A stretch of DNA of 60,867 bases from Pirellulales bacterium (lineage in GTDB: Bacteria > Planctomycetota > Planctomycetia > Pirellulales > PALSA-1355), in the NCBI GenBank assembly GCA_022844125.1, contig JALHMI010000025.1, positions 1 to 60,867 on the forward strand, in the 5' to 3' direction. Shown here one piece after another: positions 26,312-34,991 of this stretch; within the stretch, counting starts at the first letter, position 1; every line of letters starts with the position of its first letter. A program made the translations under genes and the position numbers. The notes beneath the pieces were generated by a model. It did not search any database. It was not told the origin of the DNA and saw only the letters and a program-made list of their open reading frames with translations.

Positions 26312-27700
26312 CTAACTGGCAACGCGCTCGGCAAGATGATCGGGCTCGGCAGGATCCTCAGGCCGGCGACGACGCTCGAGAAGGACCTTAATTCCATTGC
26401 GTGGGCGGAGCGTCAGAACGGGCGAGAGACGGATCTCCTGGTTCGGCACCAGCCGCATCGACCACCCGCTGGCGACCGTGGCCAAGACCAGGATGCTTTC
26501 CAGCATCGCGAACGTGTTGCCAATGCACACGCGCGGGCCACCGCCGAAGGGGAAGTACGCCATTTTGTGCCGGCCCGCCGAGCGCTCGGGCAGCCAGCGA
26601 TCGGGATCGAACGCATCGGGCTTTTCGAAGTAGCGTCCATCGCGGTGCATGACCCACTGGCTCATGAAGATCGTCGTGCCCCGCTTGACCGTGTACGGCC
26701 CGAGCTGGAAATCTTCGAGCGGTTCGCGGCCGATGGTGAACGCCGGCGGGTAAAGCCGCATTGCTTCCAGCACGATGCGTTCGGTGAGCGGCAGATTGGG
26801 CACGTCTTCGGCCGTGGGCAAGCGACCAGCGAGCACCTGGTCGAGCTCGCGGCCGAGCGCGGCTTGAATCTCGGGATGCGTGGCCAGCAGGTAGAAGCTC
26901 CAGGAGAGCGAGATGGCCGTCGTCTCGTGCCCGGCGAGCAGGAACGTGCGAGCTTCATCGGCGAGTTGCTCGTCGGTCATTTGGCTGCCGTCGTCTTCGT
27001 CGACCGCGTGCAGCATCATTGAGAGCAGGTCTTTGTGCGGTGTGTTCTCTTTCCGGCGCTGGGCGATGATCTGGTTGACGACTTCGTTCAGTCCGCGCAC
27101 GGCGGCTTTGGCGCGGCGGTTGCCGGCCGTGGGAATCCACTTGGGGAGCGGCAGCCGGCGGCCGAAGTTCAGGCTGAAGCTGCGCAAGGCGTGCAGCAGC
27201 GATTCGCCAATGTCGTGCGTCCGCTCGGTGATGTCGGTGCCGAACAGCGTCCGGGCGACGATGTCGAGCGTCACTTGCATCATGTCGTTGTGGATGTCGC
27301 GCTGCTGGCCATCCTGCCAGCCGGCGAGCATCCGGGTCGTGGCATCGACCATGTCCGCGCCGTAGGTGTTGATTCGCTGCGAGTTGAACGCGCCGGCCGC
27401 GAGCCGACGCTGCCGCAGCCAGAACGTTCCCTCACTGGTCAAGAGGCCGTTGCCGAGCACTTGTCGGGTGAAGCGAAACGGGAACGGCTTGATGAAGTTC
27501 TTGTTCTGCTTGACGACGATCTGTTCGATCAGGTCGGGATTGTTGACCAGCAAGCACGGCCGGCGACCGAGGCGAAAGTACGTGATGTCGCCATACTCGC
27601 GGGCGCAGCGAGTGAAGAAGCCGAGCAAGTCGGAGTAGAACTCCCGAAAGTTGCCGGTGAAGAAGCGGGACGGCGGCCCGGGAGGACGAGTGGGTGTCAT
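26312..27700 (-). CDS. Cytochrome P450 (second)
   Basis: About 462 aa. Core motifs are C-helix WLRQRR near residue 95, I-helix AGHETT (256-261, with the acid-alcohol pair), ExxR as EAMR (312-315), and heme loop [10 protein letters not shown] (385-394) with Cys392. The acid in the I-helix is Glu here and Asp in the P450 at 21816. The two are homologous but well diverged, so they are not a recent duplication. Redox partners are absent from the window. It precedes an amino acid permease. The substrate is unknown; lipid or terpenoid oxidation is typical of this CYP type. Confidence 0.92.
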   Translation of the reverse strand: MTPTRPPGPPSRFFTGNFREFYSDLLGFFTRCAREYGDITYFRLGRRPCLLVNNPDLIEQIVVKQNKNFIKPFPFRFTRQVLGNGLLTSEGTFWLRQRRLAAGAFNSQRINTYGADMVDATTRMLAGWQDGQQRDIHNDMMQVTLDIVARTLFGTDITERTHDIGESLLHALRSFSLNFGRRLPLPKWIPTAGNRRAKAAVRGLNEVVNQIIAQRRKENTPHKDLLSMMLHAVDEDDGSQMTDEQLADEARTFLLAGHETTAISLSWSFYLLATHPEIQAALGRELDQVLAGRLPTAEDVPNLPLTERIVLEAMRLYPPAFTIGREPLEDFQLGPYTVKRGTTIFMSQWVMHRDGRYFEKPDAFDPDRWLPERSAGRHKMAYFPFGGGPRVCIGNTFAMLESILVLATVASGWSMRLVPNQEIRLSPVLTLRPRNGIKVLLERRRRPEDPAEPDHLAERVAS

Positions 27701-27749
27701 GGTGGAGATTCGAGATTCGGTTGTCCCGACGCATGGGTGCGGATACTTG

Positions 27750-28082
27750 TTACAAAGCCGCGTCTATGTCGACTTGCGAAATTGGCGGTTGCCCTGGCCC
27801 ACGAACACGAAGCACCAGAACGTTTATGTCGCTGACCATAAAAACTATGCGGTACGGTCGGCCGTGTGGAGTCTTGAAGACATGTTGGCGAACGGCGTGC
27901 CCAACAGGTAGATCGTCAAGCACCATTCCATACGCGAGTGGGCTTTCTGCCAGCCCATAGGAAGCTACGAGCATTGCATTGAACCACCGAGATGCACCAT
28001 CAACGGAACGCTTGGCCAGCCAGTCGTATATTGCGTCAGCATCCTGCCACGCACGCGGTGATATGCGAACAAGATACTTCAT
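27750..28082 (-). CDS. RelE/ParE-family toxin
   Basis: About 110 aa, a compact alpha/beta protein of the RelE/ParE superfamily. The N-terminus YLVRISPRAWQDADAIYDWL is the usual first strand and helices, and the C-terminal strand YRIVFMVSDINVLVLRVRG is diagnostic. It is slightly longer than usual (90-100 aa). Its start codon overlaps the upstream antitoxin stop as ATGA, the classic coupled arrangement with antitoxin first. It could act on mRNA (RelE) or gyrase (ParE); the sequence does not decide. Confidence 0.85.
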   Translation of the reverse strand: MKYLVRISPRAWQDADAIYDWLAKRSVDGASRWFNAMLVASYGLAESPLAYGMVLDDLPVGHAVRQHVFKTPHGRPYRIVFMVSDINVLVLRVRGPGQPPISQVDIDAAL

Positions 28083-28330
28083 TCGCTCGCTGGAAGATTG
28101 TGCCGACGGCGAAACTCCCGCTCGAACTCGTCCAACGGAACACCCATTTCACCGGCATCGAAATCAGCCAATGCCTGACGGATTGCGATGGCATCTTCAT
28201 CAAGCGACTGCGGATGCTCTAAACGCCACAGATCGAGCACTTCTTCGGGCGAAAGCGGCGTGCCGCTTTGCACGTGCTGTCCGACGAACTGTTGGAATTG
28301 GGCTAGTTCCGAATGTGGGTCTGTCGCCAT
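28079..28330 (-). CDS. Antitoxin partner of the RelE/ParE toxin
   Basis: About 83 aa, acidic, Gln- and Glu-rich, with a helical C-terminal half (PLDEFEREFRRRHNLPASE) suited to wrapping the toxin. ATG 28330 is preceded by AGGAGCGCTCGCC; the longer frame to 28402 lacks support. A clear DNA-binding motif is not visible, so autoregulation is inferred only from the operon layout. The four-base overlap with the toxin gene is the main evidence for the assignment. Confidence 0.78.
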   Translation of the reverse strand: MATDPHSELAQFQQFVGQHVQSGTPLSPEEVLDLWRLEHPQSLDEDAIAIRQALADFDAGEMGVPLDEFEREFRRRHNLPASE

Positions 28331-28405
28331 GGCGAGCGCTCCTGTTGGGAGTATTCTAGCAGCGAGCGGGACGCTTTTCAAAAACGGGAAAGTTTCAGCC
28401 ATCGC

Positions 28406-28792
28406 TCAACTGGCCGTTTCTCGTAGCGCCTCGAGAAACGCTTCGCCCGTCGACTTGAGCCGGGCTTCCAGCCGCGCCATGCAGTCGCAGTCGCCGCAGG
28501 CCCAGGGCTCTTGGCCGGTTTCGTCGCGACATTTGTGCCGGGCGTGCGCATCCTGAACCTTCACCAGTTCGAAGTACTCCTCCCAGTACGGCCGCTCCTC
28601 TTCGAGCGGCGTGCGGCAGAAGCAGACTTCGACCCGTTTCACCGAACCGTCTTCGCGCAGGCGCGCGTCGGTCATGTCGCGCAGATACTCATCGCCGGCG
28701 ACGGAGCCCTGCCCCAGCGATTCACTTTCGATCGCAGCGAGCAAAGCCCGTTCGCGGCCAGGTTTGACGCGGGCGGTGACAAGATATCGCAT
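28406..28792 (-). CDS. Small conserved-looking protein with C-terminal CGDCDC cluster
   Basis: About 128 aa. The N-terminus (MRYLVTARVKPGRERALLAA) looks like a ferredoxin-like alpha/beta barrel strand-helix start, as in small dimeric monooxygenase or muconolactone-isomerase folds. The second half has four or more cysteines (HARHKCRDETGQEPWACGDC), which could bind metal. I do not recognise a named family. It sits 75 bases upstream of the antitoxin gene on the same strand. Confidence 0.6.
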   Translation of the reverse strand: MRYLVTARVKPGRERALLAAIESESLGQGSVAGDEYLRDMTDARLREDGSVKRVEVCFCRTPLEEERPYWEEYFELVKVQDAHARHKCRDETGQEPWACGDCDCMARLEARLKSTGEAFLEALRETAS

Positions 28793-28848
28793 GCGAGAAT
28801 TATTCGTGGGCGGGTGGGGGCGGAGCAGGCTGAGGACAAGCCGAATGT

Positions 28849-29256
28849 TTAGCCGCTGAATGGTTCACCAGCGGAACGCAGATTCTCGCGAAGTTCGAGA
28901 CGCTGCCAATCATACATCGCGAGCAGCGCCACGGTCGCTCGTCCAATTGCTGTTCGCCCGACAATCAGCGTACCTTTGAAAGTCAAGTGATCCGACCAAC
29001 GGTCTCGCCGAGGATGGAACAGTGGCACTAGCACCCCGCCTTCCAGATCCATACTGGCGATGTTCGGGCCTTTGTGAAAGTTGCAGAAGCTGCAAGCCAG
29101 TGCCAAGTTATCTAGCTCGCTAGGACCGCCATGCTGTCGGGCGATCACGTGCTCGATGTGAAATCGGGCGAATCTAGATGCTGCTTGCGGAAGCCGGCAG
29201 TATTCGCAAACGTCGCCAGCTCGTCGGCGAACTTCTGTCCGCAAGGCTTGGTCCAT
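28849..29256 (-). CDS. HNH endonuclease
   Basis: About 135 aa. The ββα-metal core is clear: CEYC (about residues 17-20), then HIEHVIARQHGG with the catalytic histidine, an Asn in DNLALACSFC and the final HKG. The two CxxC pairs would bind a structural zinc. Planctomycete genomes carry many such stand-alone HNH genes. It lies two bases after the stop of a small upstream gene (TAGTAATG), forming a two-gene unit. Restriction, repair or homing roles are possible; nothing decides between them. Confidence 0.85.
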   Translation of the reverse strand: MDQALRTEVRRRAGDVCEYCRLPQAASRFARFHIEHVIARQHGGPSELDNLALACSFCNFHKGPNIASMDLEGGVLVPLFHPRRDRWSDHLTFKGTLIVGRTAIGRATVALLAMYDWQRLELRENLRSAGEPFSG

Positions 29257-29258
29257 TA

Positions 29259-29483
29259 CTAGGCTTTGCGCAATATAGCGCGGGCCTTGGCTTGCAGGAT
29301 TGCGATCACGTCGATGGCGTGTAGATAGCCGGCGTATTCTTCGCGTTCTTCATCGCTCAGCGTTCCATCATTGGAACGCTCTGCCAGGTAGTCGATCCGC
29401 TCCTGCACGGCATTGTCGGCCCGTAGATCAGCGACCTTAGCGGCGACTTCCGGGGTCAAGCAACCGGCGAGCGGTTCCAACAA
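29259..29483 (-). CDS. Small partner protein of the HNH nuclease; start codon uncertain
   Basis: About 74 aa from the TTG at 29483. It is acidic and helical, with the pattern LTPEVAAKVADLRADNAVQE, then DEEREEYAGYLHAIDVIAIL. The same frame continues ten codons upstream with sensible residues (TSTTAFHLDR) to an in-frame TAG. The codon where an ATG would be expected, at 29511-29513, is ACG. So either an ACG start is used, the start was lost by a T-to-C change, or the TTG is real. The gene is two bases upstream of the HNH gene. Proteins of this kind often precede HNH genes in this phylum; the function is unknown. Confidence 0.65.
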   Translation of the reverse strand: MLEPLAGCLTPEVAAKVADLRADNAVQERIDYLAERSNDGTLSDEEREEYAGYLHAIDVIAILQAKARAILRKA

Positions 29484-29698
29484 ACGGTCCAGATGAAAGG
29501 CGGTGGTACTCGTATGCTAGATTCACCCTCTGAGTTGCAGTACCATTAATAACACCATTTGTGGCAAGTCGACTGTAGTCAAATAGAGATTCACTATTGA
29601 ATTGCCCGATTGGTGGCTTATCGTCAAGCTGCCGTCATGCAATTCTCTGCAGACTGTGAGCGAAAAATGAATCAGCTCATCACCTCTTTCTGGACCTG

Positions 29699-29848
29699 AT
29701 GCTTAAAGCAACTCGGTCATGGACGGGCCTGACTAAGGGCGGCGCAATACTCGTCTTTCGCGACGTGGTCGGTTCGACAGTCCCTGACGGCGAATGGCTT
29801 GCGTCGCTAGAGGCAAACCTATGGCTTGAGGAAGACATAAAGGGCTGA
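29699..29848 (+). CDS. Possible 49-aa protein
   Basis: An open frame from ATG 29699 to TGA 29846-29848 encodes MLKATRSWTGLTKGGAILVF and ends with LWLEEDIKG. It has a natural-looking composition and GC-rich third positions, but no ribosome-binding site and no recognised motif. It lies alone between the HNH pair and the LarA-like gene on the opposite strand. It could be a remnant. The rest of 29514-29861 holds nothing I recognise. Confidence 0.25.
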   Translation: MLKATRSWTGLTKGGAILVFRDVVGSTVPDGEWLASLEANLWLEEDIKG

Positions 29849-29861
29849 GCCACAGCCACCA

Positions 29862-31172
29862 CTACGCCTCGCCAAATCCCGTCTTCCGCTCGTACAGCTT
29901 CTCACGCGTGGCCCACAGGCCGGCGGAAGGCGTCGGGATGAAATAGAACCGCTCGCCGTCGGGGAGCGTGTTCCAGCCTTGCTTCAGCGTCTCGGGCTTA
30001 TAGCGGGCGAGCGTCTCGCCGAGATCGGCATACTGGAAGTTCACTTGCGCGATCTCTGCGGCCGTGAGATCGGCCGGCGCGTAAGTGATCGTGAAGCGCC
30101 CTTCGGACGAGCCGTGAATCAGGTGCGCGGTGGCGTGCCCCAGGTCCTGCATGTCGGCGTTCACCTTGTAGCCGGCCACGACCTTGGGCGTGCCGCAGTA
30201 GCCGTACTTGCGGATGAAGGCGTCGACCTCGGGCTGTTCGCCGAACCGCTTGAGGCCCGGGGCGATGATCATCAATTCGCCGCCGTCGGCCAGGGCCATC
30301 CGCGTGCGATACACAGCCTTATTCGCCACCCAGGTGCTGACGAACTCGTCGGCCTGCATCACGCAGACCATCTTTTGCACCGGCTCTTCGAAGACCGTGA
30401 TGTTCTCCTCGCGCGATTGCCGCGCGGCAGCCAGATACGTCTCCAGATCGTCGCCGACATAAACGCCGGTGTGCACGAGTTCATCCTGATCGTTGCGAGC
30501 GAGGACGACCTGCACATAAAGGTCCGGCAGGTGGCCGAGGAAATCGTCTTCGGCCTTGTTGAAGCACGCCCGAGTGGGCGTGATCAGGTTGCCGAGGTTG
30601 TTTTCGATGCCGCAAGTGGCACTGAGCATATGCGAGGCGCAGATCGTGTCCTTGCCCCCCAGGCCGATGAAGTAGTTCTTGTTGTGGTTGGCGAAGCCGA
30701 GCACCTCGTGCGGGACGACGTGCCCGATGTTGATCACCAAGTCCCACGGCTCTTCCATCAGCATCCGGTTCAGGTGGATCGGAATCTTCCAATCGGCCAC
30801 GCCGCCGCAAGCCTGCTGGACGTAGTCGGCCGAGACGTCGCCCAGGTAAACGCAGCCATCGCGCCAGTCGTGGGCGTGGATCCGCTCGTTCGGGATCGCG
30901 CCGAACATGCGCAGGTTCTCTTCCGGCGTGTGCGGCACGTGCTGACCGAGCGTCGGAATCACGTGCACGTCCGCTTCCTTGGCAAACGCCAGGTACAGCA
31001 TCTCGGTCATGCGGCCCACGCCCGAGTGCGCGCGGGTGATGTCCGGCGGCAGGAGCAGCACGCGCTTCGGCTTCGCGCTCAAGCGACTGCGGCACTCGGC
31101 CACGGTTTGCTGCATGAGTTCGTCAATGCGCGACCAGGAGATGTGCGGAGACTTTTCGGAGATCCAGGGCAT
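29862..31172 (-). CDS. LarA-like (nickel-pincer lactate racemase family) protein
   Basis: About 436 aa, DUF2088/LarA fold. Candidate family residues are Asp44 and Arg47 in PPDITRAH, His78 in TLGQHVP, His151 and His155 in GHVVPHE, Lys174 in LGGKD (the position that covalently holds the pincer cofactor in LarA) and His181. LarA enzymes racemise or epimerise 2-hydroxy acids using a nickel pincer nucleotide made by LarB, LarC and LarE, none of which is in the window. The PPDITR form and the ANHNKNYFIG segment differ from true lactate racemases, so the substrate is likely another hydroxy acid. Confidence 0.75.
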   Translation of the reverse strand: MPWISEKSPHISWSRIDELMQQTVAECRSRLSAKPKRVLLLPPDITRAHSGVGRMTEMLYLAFAKEADVHVIPTLGQHVPHTPEENLRMFGAIPNERIHAHDWRDGCVYLGDVSADYVQQACGGVADWKIPIHLNRMLMEEPWDLVINIGHVVPHEVLGFANHNKNYFIGLGGKDTICASHMLSATCGIENNLGNLITPTRACFNKAEDDFLGHLPDLYVQVVLARNDQDELVHTGVYVGDDLETYLAAARQSREENITVFEEPVQKMVCVMQADEFVSTWVANKAVYRTRMALADGGELMIIAPGLKRFGEQPEVDAFIRKYGYCGTPKVVAGYKVNADMQDLGHATAHLIHGSSEGRFTITYAPADLTAAEIAQVNFQYADLGETLARYKPETLKQGWNTLPDGERFYFIPTPSAGLWATREKLYERKTGFGEA

Positions 31173-31224
31173 GGCAGGTAGTGGCTAGTGTTCAGTAGTT
31201 GGTAGCGAGAAGAGAGAGAAGGCG

Positions 31225-32727
31225 TCAGGCATTCCAGCCGCGGGCGAGTTCGACGAGCGTGCGGACGAACTGGCCGCTGCCGCCGGCGTCACTCCAGGGC
31301 TTAGGCTTGTCGCGGAACGCCGGGCCGGCAATGTCGAGATGCACCCAGGGGGTGTCGCCGACGAACTGTTCGAGGAACTTGGCGGCCGTGATCGCACCGC
31401 CCCAGCGGCCCTCGCCGACGTTCTTGATGTCGGCCACTTCGCTCTTGATCAGGTCGTCATAGACCTCGGGGAACATCGGCAATTGCCAGAGCGGTTCGCC
31501 GGTGACCTTGGCCGCGGCCAGCACGCGATCGCAGAGCGGCTGGTTGTTCGTCATTGCGCCGGCGACTTCGGTGCCGAGCGCCACGACGCACGCGCCGGTG
31601 AGCGTGGCCAGGTCGACGATCTGGCTGGCCCCTTTCTCGAGCGCGACGTTCAGCACGTCCGCCAGGACGAGCCGGCCTTCGGCGTCAGTGTTGTGGACTT
31701 CGATCGTGCGGCCGCTGCGCGCGGTGAGCACGTCGCCGAGCTTCATCGCGGCGGGGCCTGTCATGTTCTCAACGAGGCCAGCAAAGCCAATCACGTTCAC
31801 CGGTAGCTTCAGAGCGGCGATCGCCTGCATCGCGGCCAGCATCGTGCACGCGCCGGCTTTGTCGCACTTCATTGTGAGCATGCCTTCGGACGGCTTGAGC
31901 GACAGTCCGCCCGAGTCGAACGTGACCCCCTTGCCCACGATGCCGAGCGTGGGGGCGCCGGGCTTACCGCCACTGTACTTGAGGATCACGAGCCGCGCGG
32001 GACGATGGGAACCCTTGGCCACGGCGAGCAGCGAGCCGCAACGTTCCTTTTCCAATCGCTTCTCGTCCCAGATTTCGATCTCGAGTCCACTGGCCTTGGC
32101 CACTTCGGCAGCTTTATCGGCGAACGTCTCCGGATAGATGTCCTCCGCCGGGCTGTTCACCAAGTGCCGGGCGAGGTTCACCGCTTCGCCAATGATGCGA
32201 CCGCTGGCGATGGCCTCCTTGTTGTTCGTCGGCCAGATGAGCGTGCCAAGCGGATGGCGTTTCTTTTCGGCGCGATAGAGATCCTGACCCTCGCTACCGA
32301 CGATGGCGCCGGCGAGGCCGCTTTCGGTGAGCTCCGGTTTCCAACCGTCATCAAGAAACAGCGCAGCTAGTTCGCGCTTCTTGCCGGTTAGCGCTCGCAC
32401 CGCCGTTGCACTCGCGCGATAGGCCATGCCGGCATCGAACTTGTCGCGCTTGCCGAGGCCGACCAGCAGCACCTGCTTGGCTTTTCCAACGGGCACCAGC
32501 AGCGGCGCGGTCTCGTAGGCTTTGCCGGCGAATTCCTGGCGCTCGATGAGCTGGCCGATCGCGCCCTTGAGTTCGGCATCGACCGCGGCGGCCGCGCCCG
32601 AAAGCGGCTCTCCGTCGAAAATGCCCACGGCCAAGGCGTCGGCCGCGATCTCCAGCGCCGGTTGTTCGGTTTGCTCGATTTGCACGTTGTCCGCTCCGGA
32701 TGGTCCTTCAGTCAGCAAGAACCGCAT
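31225..32727 (-). CDS. pepA: Leucyl aminopeptidase (M17 family)
   Basis: About 500 aa, cytosolic. The M17 signature NTDAEGRL is present, as is the metal-binding stretch KGVTFDSGGLSLKP with its Lys and Asp ligands, followed by MKCDKAGACTMLAAM. The N-terminal macro-like domain and length match the family. It releases N-terminal residues from peptides with two divalent metals and forms hexamers. ATG 32727 starts the longest frame, but a GTG at 32685 has GGAG nine bases upstream and begins VQIEQTEQPA, a more usual N-terminus. The gene is 52 bases from the LarA-like gene on the same strand. Confidence 0.92.
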   Translation of the reverse strand: MRFLLTEGPSGADNVQIEQTEQPALEIAADALAVGIFDGEPLSGAAAAVDAELKGAIGQLIERQEFAGKAYETAPLLVPVGKAKQVLLVGLGKRDKFDAGMAYRASATAVRALTGKKRELAALFLDDGWKPELTESGLAGAIVGSEGQDLYRAEKKRHPLGTLIWPTNNKEAIASGRIIGEAVNLARHLVNSPAEDIYPETFADKAAEVAKASGLEIEIWDEKRLEKERCGSLLAVAKGSHRPARLVILKYSGGKPGAPTLGIVGKGVTFDSGGLSLKPSEGMLTMKCDKAGACTMLAAMQAIAALKLPVNVIGFAGLVENMTGPAAMKLGDVLTARSGRTIEVHNTDAEGRLVLADVLNVALEKGASQIVDLATLTGACVVALGTEVAGAMTNNQPLCDRVLAAAKVTGEPLWQLPMFPEVYDDLIKSEVADIKNVGEGRWGGAITAAKFLEQFVGDTPWVHLDIAGPAFRDKPKPWSDAGGSGQFVRTLVELARGWNA

Positions 32728-32770
32728 TTTATCGCCGGAGCATCACTTGTCCCAGGTGTTGCTTGTTCAT

Positions 32771-32826
32771 AACCCGACGCGTGAGCGAGGAGGACGCCCG
32801 CGAAGAGCCTCGCTCACGCGTCGGTT
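32771..32826. repeat. Palindromic dispersed repeat, AACCCGACGCG family
   Basis: AACCCGACGCGTGAGCGAGG pairs with CCTCGCTCACGCGTCGGTT (one G missing) around a 17-base loop. A relative is at 53065-53128 and the motif recurs at both window ends. It lies between the divergent pepA and ubiD-like genes. Confidence 0.8.
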
Positions 32827-32934
32827 AGGATCAAGATTCGTCAGTACCGAATGCCCGCAGCGATGCTGCCGGGGCTAAACATGACAGGTCACCCTTTCCC
32901 GCCTGGCGCTCCCTCGCGTAAGCTACCAGTTAGC

Positions 32935-34761
32935 ATGGGCTACCGCACCTTACGAGACTGTCTCCGCGATCTGGAATCATCAAGCCAGCTCGTGCGCATC
33001 GCCGAAGAGATCGATCCGCAGCTGGAAGCAGCCGAGATCCAGCGGCGTGTCTTTCAGGCCGGCGGACCAGCGATCTTCTTTGAACGGGTGAAGGGCTGCG
33101 CCTTTCCGATGGCCAGCAACCTGTTCGGCACGATGGATCGCGTGCGGTACATCTTTCGCGATACGCTCGTGGCGGTGCGCCGCGCGGTCGAAGCCAAAGT
33201 CGATCCGTCAAATGCCATGCGACGCCCCTGGGAACACCTGGGCCTGGTGCCGACGTTGTGGCACATGCTGCCGAAAAAAGTGCGCGGCGGTCCGATCCTG
33301 GCCAGCACAACGACACTCTCGAAGCTGCCGCAGCTCAAGTGCTGGCCGGACGACGGCGGCGCGTTCGTCACGCTGCCGCTGGTGTATACCGAAGACCCCG
33401 ACAAAGCCGGCCTGGCGAATTCGAACCTGGGCATGTACCGCGTGCAGATCTCCGGAGGACGCTATGTGCCGGACCGACAGGTAGGCCTGCACTATCAAAT
33501 CCATCGCGGCATCGGCGTGCACCACGCCCGGGCAATCAATCGCGAAGGCTCATTGCGGGTGAACATCTTCGTCGGCGGAGCTCCGGCGATGAGCGTGGCC
33601 GCCGTGATGCCACTGCCCGAGGGAATGTCCGAGCTGGGCTTTGCCGGCGCACTCGCCGGGCATCGGATTCCGATGATTGCCGGCGCGCATCAACCGGCGA
33701 TCTATGCCGAAGCCGATTTCTGCATCAGCGGCACGATCGAACGCGACGTGAAACTGCCCGAGGGACCGTTCGGCGATCACCTGGGCTACTACAGTCTGGC
33801 GCATGATTACCCCGTGCTGCGCGTCGACCAGGTCTGGCATCGCAAGGATGCTGTGTGGCCGTTCACGGTGGTGGGGCGGCCGCCGCAAGAAGACACAATG
33901 TTCGGCGAACTGATTCACGAGCTCACCGGACCGGCGATTCCGGCCGTGATACCGGGCCTACAGGCCGTGCATGCGGTCGACGCCGCGGGCGTGCATCCGC
34001 TGCTTTTGGCGATCGGCAGCGAACGCTATACGCCGTACAATGAGCGGCGCCGACCGCAGGAACTCTTGACCACGGCGAATGCGATTCTGGGGCAGGGTCA
34101 ACTTTCGCTGGCGAAGTATCTGTGGATCGCCGCGCGCGAGGACGAGCTCTGCCTGCACATTCAGGACATCCCCCAGTTCTTCGCTCACATGCTGCGGCGC
34201 GTGGACTGGACGCGCGACCTGCACTTTCAAACCCGGACGACGATCGACACGCTCGACTACTCGGGCGACGCGATCAACGAAGGTTCGAAGCTGGTGATTG
34301 CGGCAGTTGGGCCAGCAGTTCGGGAGCTGCCGACTTCGGCCGAGGGGATCCACCTACCGGCAGGCTTTGGGCCGGCGCGGGTCTGCATGCCGGGCGTGCT
34401 GGCGATTGGCGGGCCACCGTTCCATGCATCACAGTGCCAGGTTGAAACGTTCTGCCAGTCGATCTCCCCCGATCATCCCGCGCGGAGGTTTCCGCTGTGG
34501 GTAATGGTGGACGACGCGGACTTCACGGCGCGGACGCTGAACAACTTCCTGTGGACGACGTTCACGCGAAGCAACCCGGCCACGGACGTCTATGGCGTCG
34601 ATTCGTTCATCGAGCACAAGCACTGGGGCTGCCGCGGACCGCTGGTGATCGACGCCCGGGCGAAGCCGCATCACGCGCCAGCGCTGGTTGAGGATCCGGG
34701 AATTTCACGACGAGTGGACAAGCTCGCCGCGCGCGGCGGACCGTTGCATGGGATCATTTAG
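32935..34761 (+). CDS. UbiD-family decarboxylase
   Basis: About 608 aa, longer than E. coli UbiD (497). The N-terminus MGYRTLRDCLRDLESSSQLV is typical. The family segments NSNLGMYRVQIS (about 162-173) and LPEGPFGDHLGYYS are the prenylated-FMN-binding and catalytic Arg/Glu regions. UbiD proteins decarboxylate aromatic or unsaturated acids with prFMN made by UbiX, which is not seen here. ATG 32935 is chosen over ATG 32851 because it begins the conserved domain; neither has a good ribosome-binding site. A role in ubiquinone or menaquinone (futalosine) synthesis is possible; the ~600-aa form is also seen in the menaquinone branch. Confidence 0.85.
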   Translation: MGYRTLRDCLRDLESSSQLVRIAEEIDPQLEAAEIQRRVFQAGGPAIFFERVKGCAFPMASNLFGTMDRVRYIFRDTLVAVRRAVEAKVDPSNAMRRPWEHLGLVPTLWHMLPKKVRGGPILASTTTLSKLPQLKCWPDDGGAFVTLPLVYTEDPDKAGLANSNLGMYRVQISGGRYVPDRQVGLHYQIHRGIGVHHARAINREGSLRVNIFVGGAPAMSVAAVMPLPEGMSELGFAGALAGHRIPMIAGAHQPAIYAEADFCISGTIERDVKLPEGPFGDHLGYYSLAHDYPVLRVDQVWHRKDAVWPFTVVGRPPQEDTMFGELIHELTGPAIPAVIPGLQAVHAVDAAGVHPLLLAIGSERYTPYNERRRPQELLTTANAILGQGQLSLAKYLWIAAREDELCLHIQDIPQFFAHMLRRVDWTRDLHFQTRTTIDTLDYSGDAINEGSKLVIAAVGPAVRELPTSAEGIHLPAGFGPARVCMPGVLAIGGPPFHASQCQVETFCQSISPDHPARRFPLWVMVDDADFTARTLNNFLWTTFTRSNPATDVYGVDSFIEHKHWGCRGPLVIDARAKPHHAPALVEDPGISRRVDKLAARGGPLHGII

Positions 34762-34776
34762 AGAGGTCGGCATTTT

Positions 34777-34972
<196 letters not shown>

Positions 34973-34991
34973 CAGAGAAGGCTGTCTCTCC

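Noticed and set aside
21816-27700. Secondary-metabolite cluster based on two P450s
   Set aside because: No synthase, NRPS, PKS or terpene cyclase is nearby, and the P450s are diverged and separated by unrelated genes.
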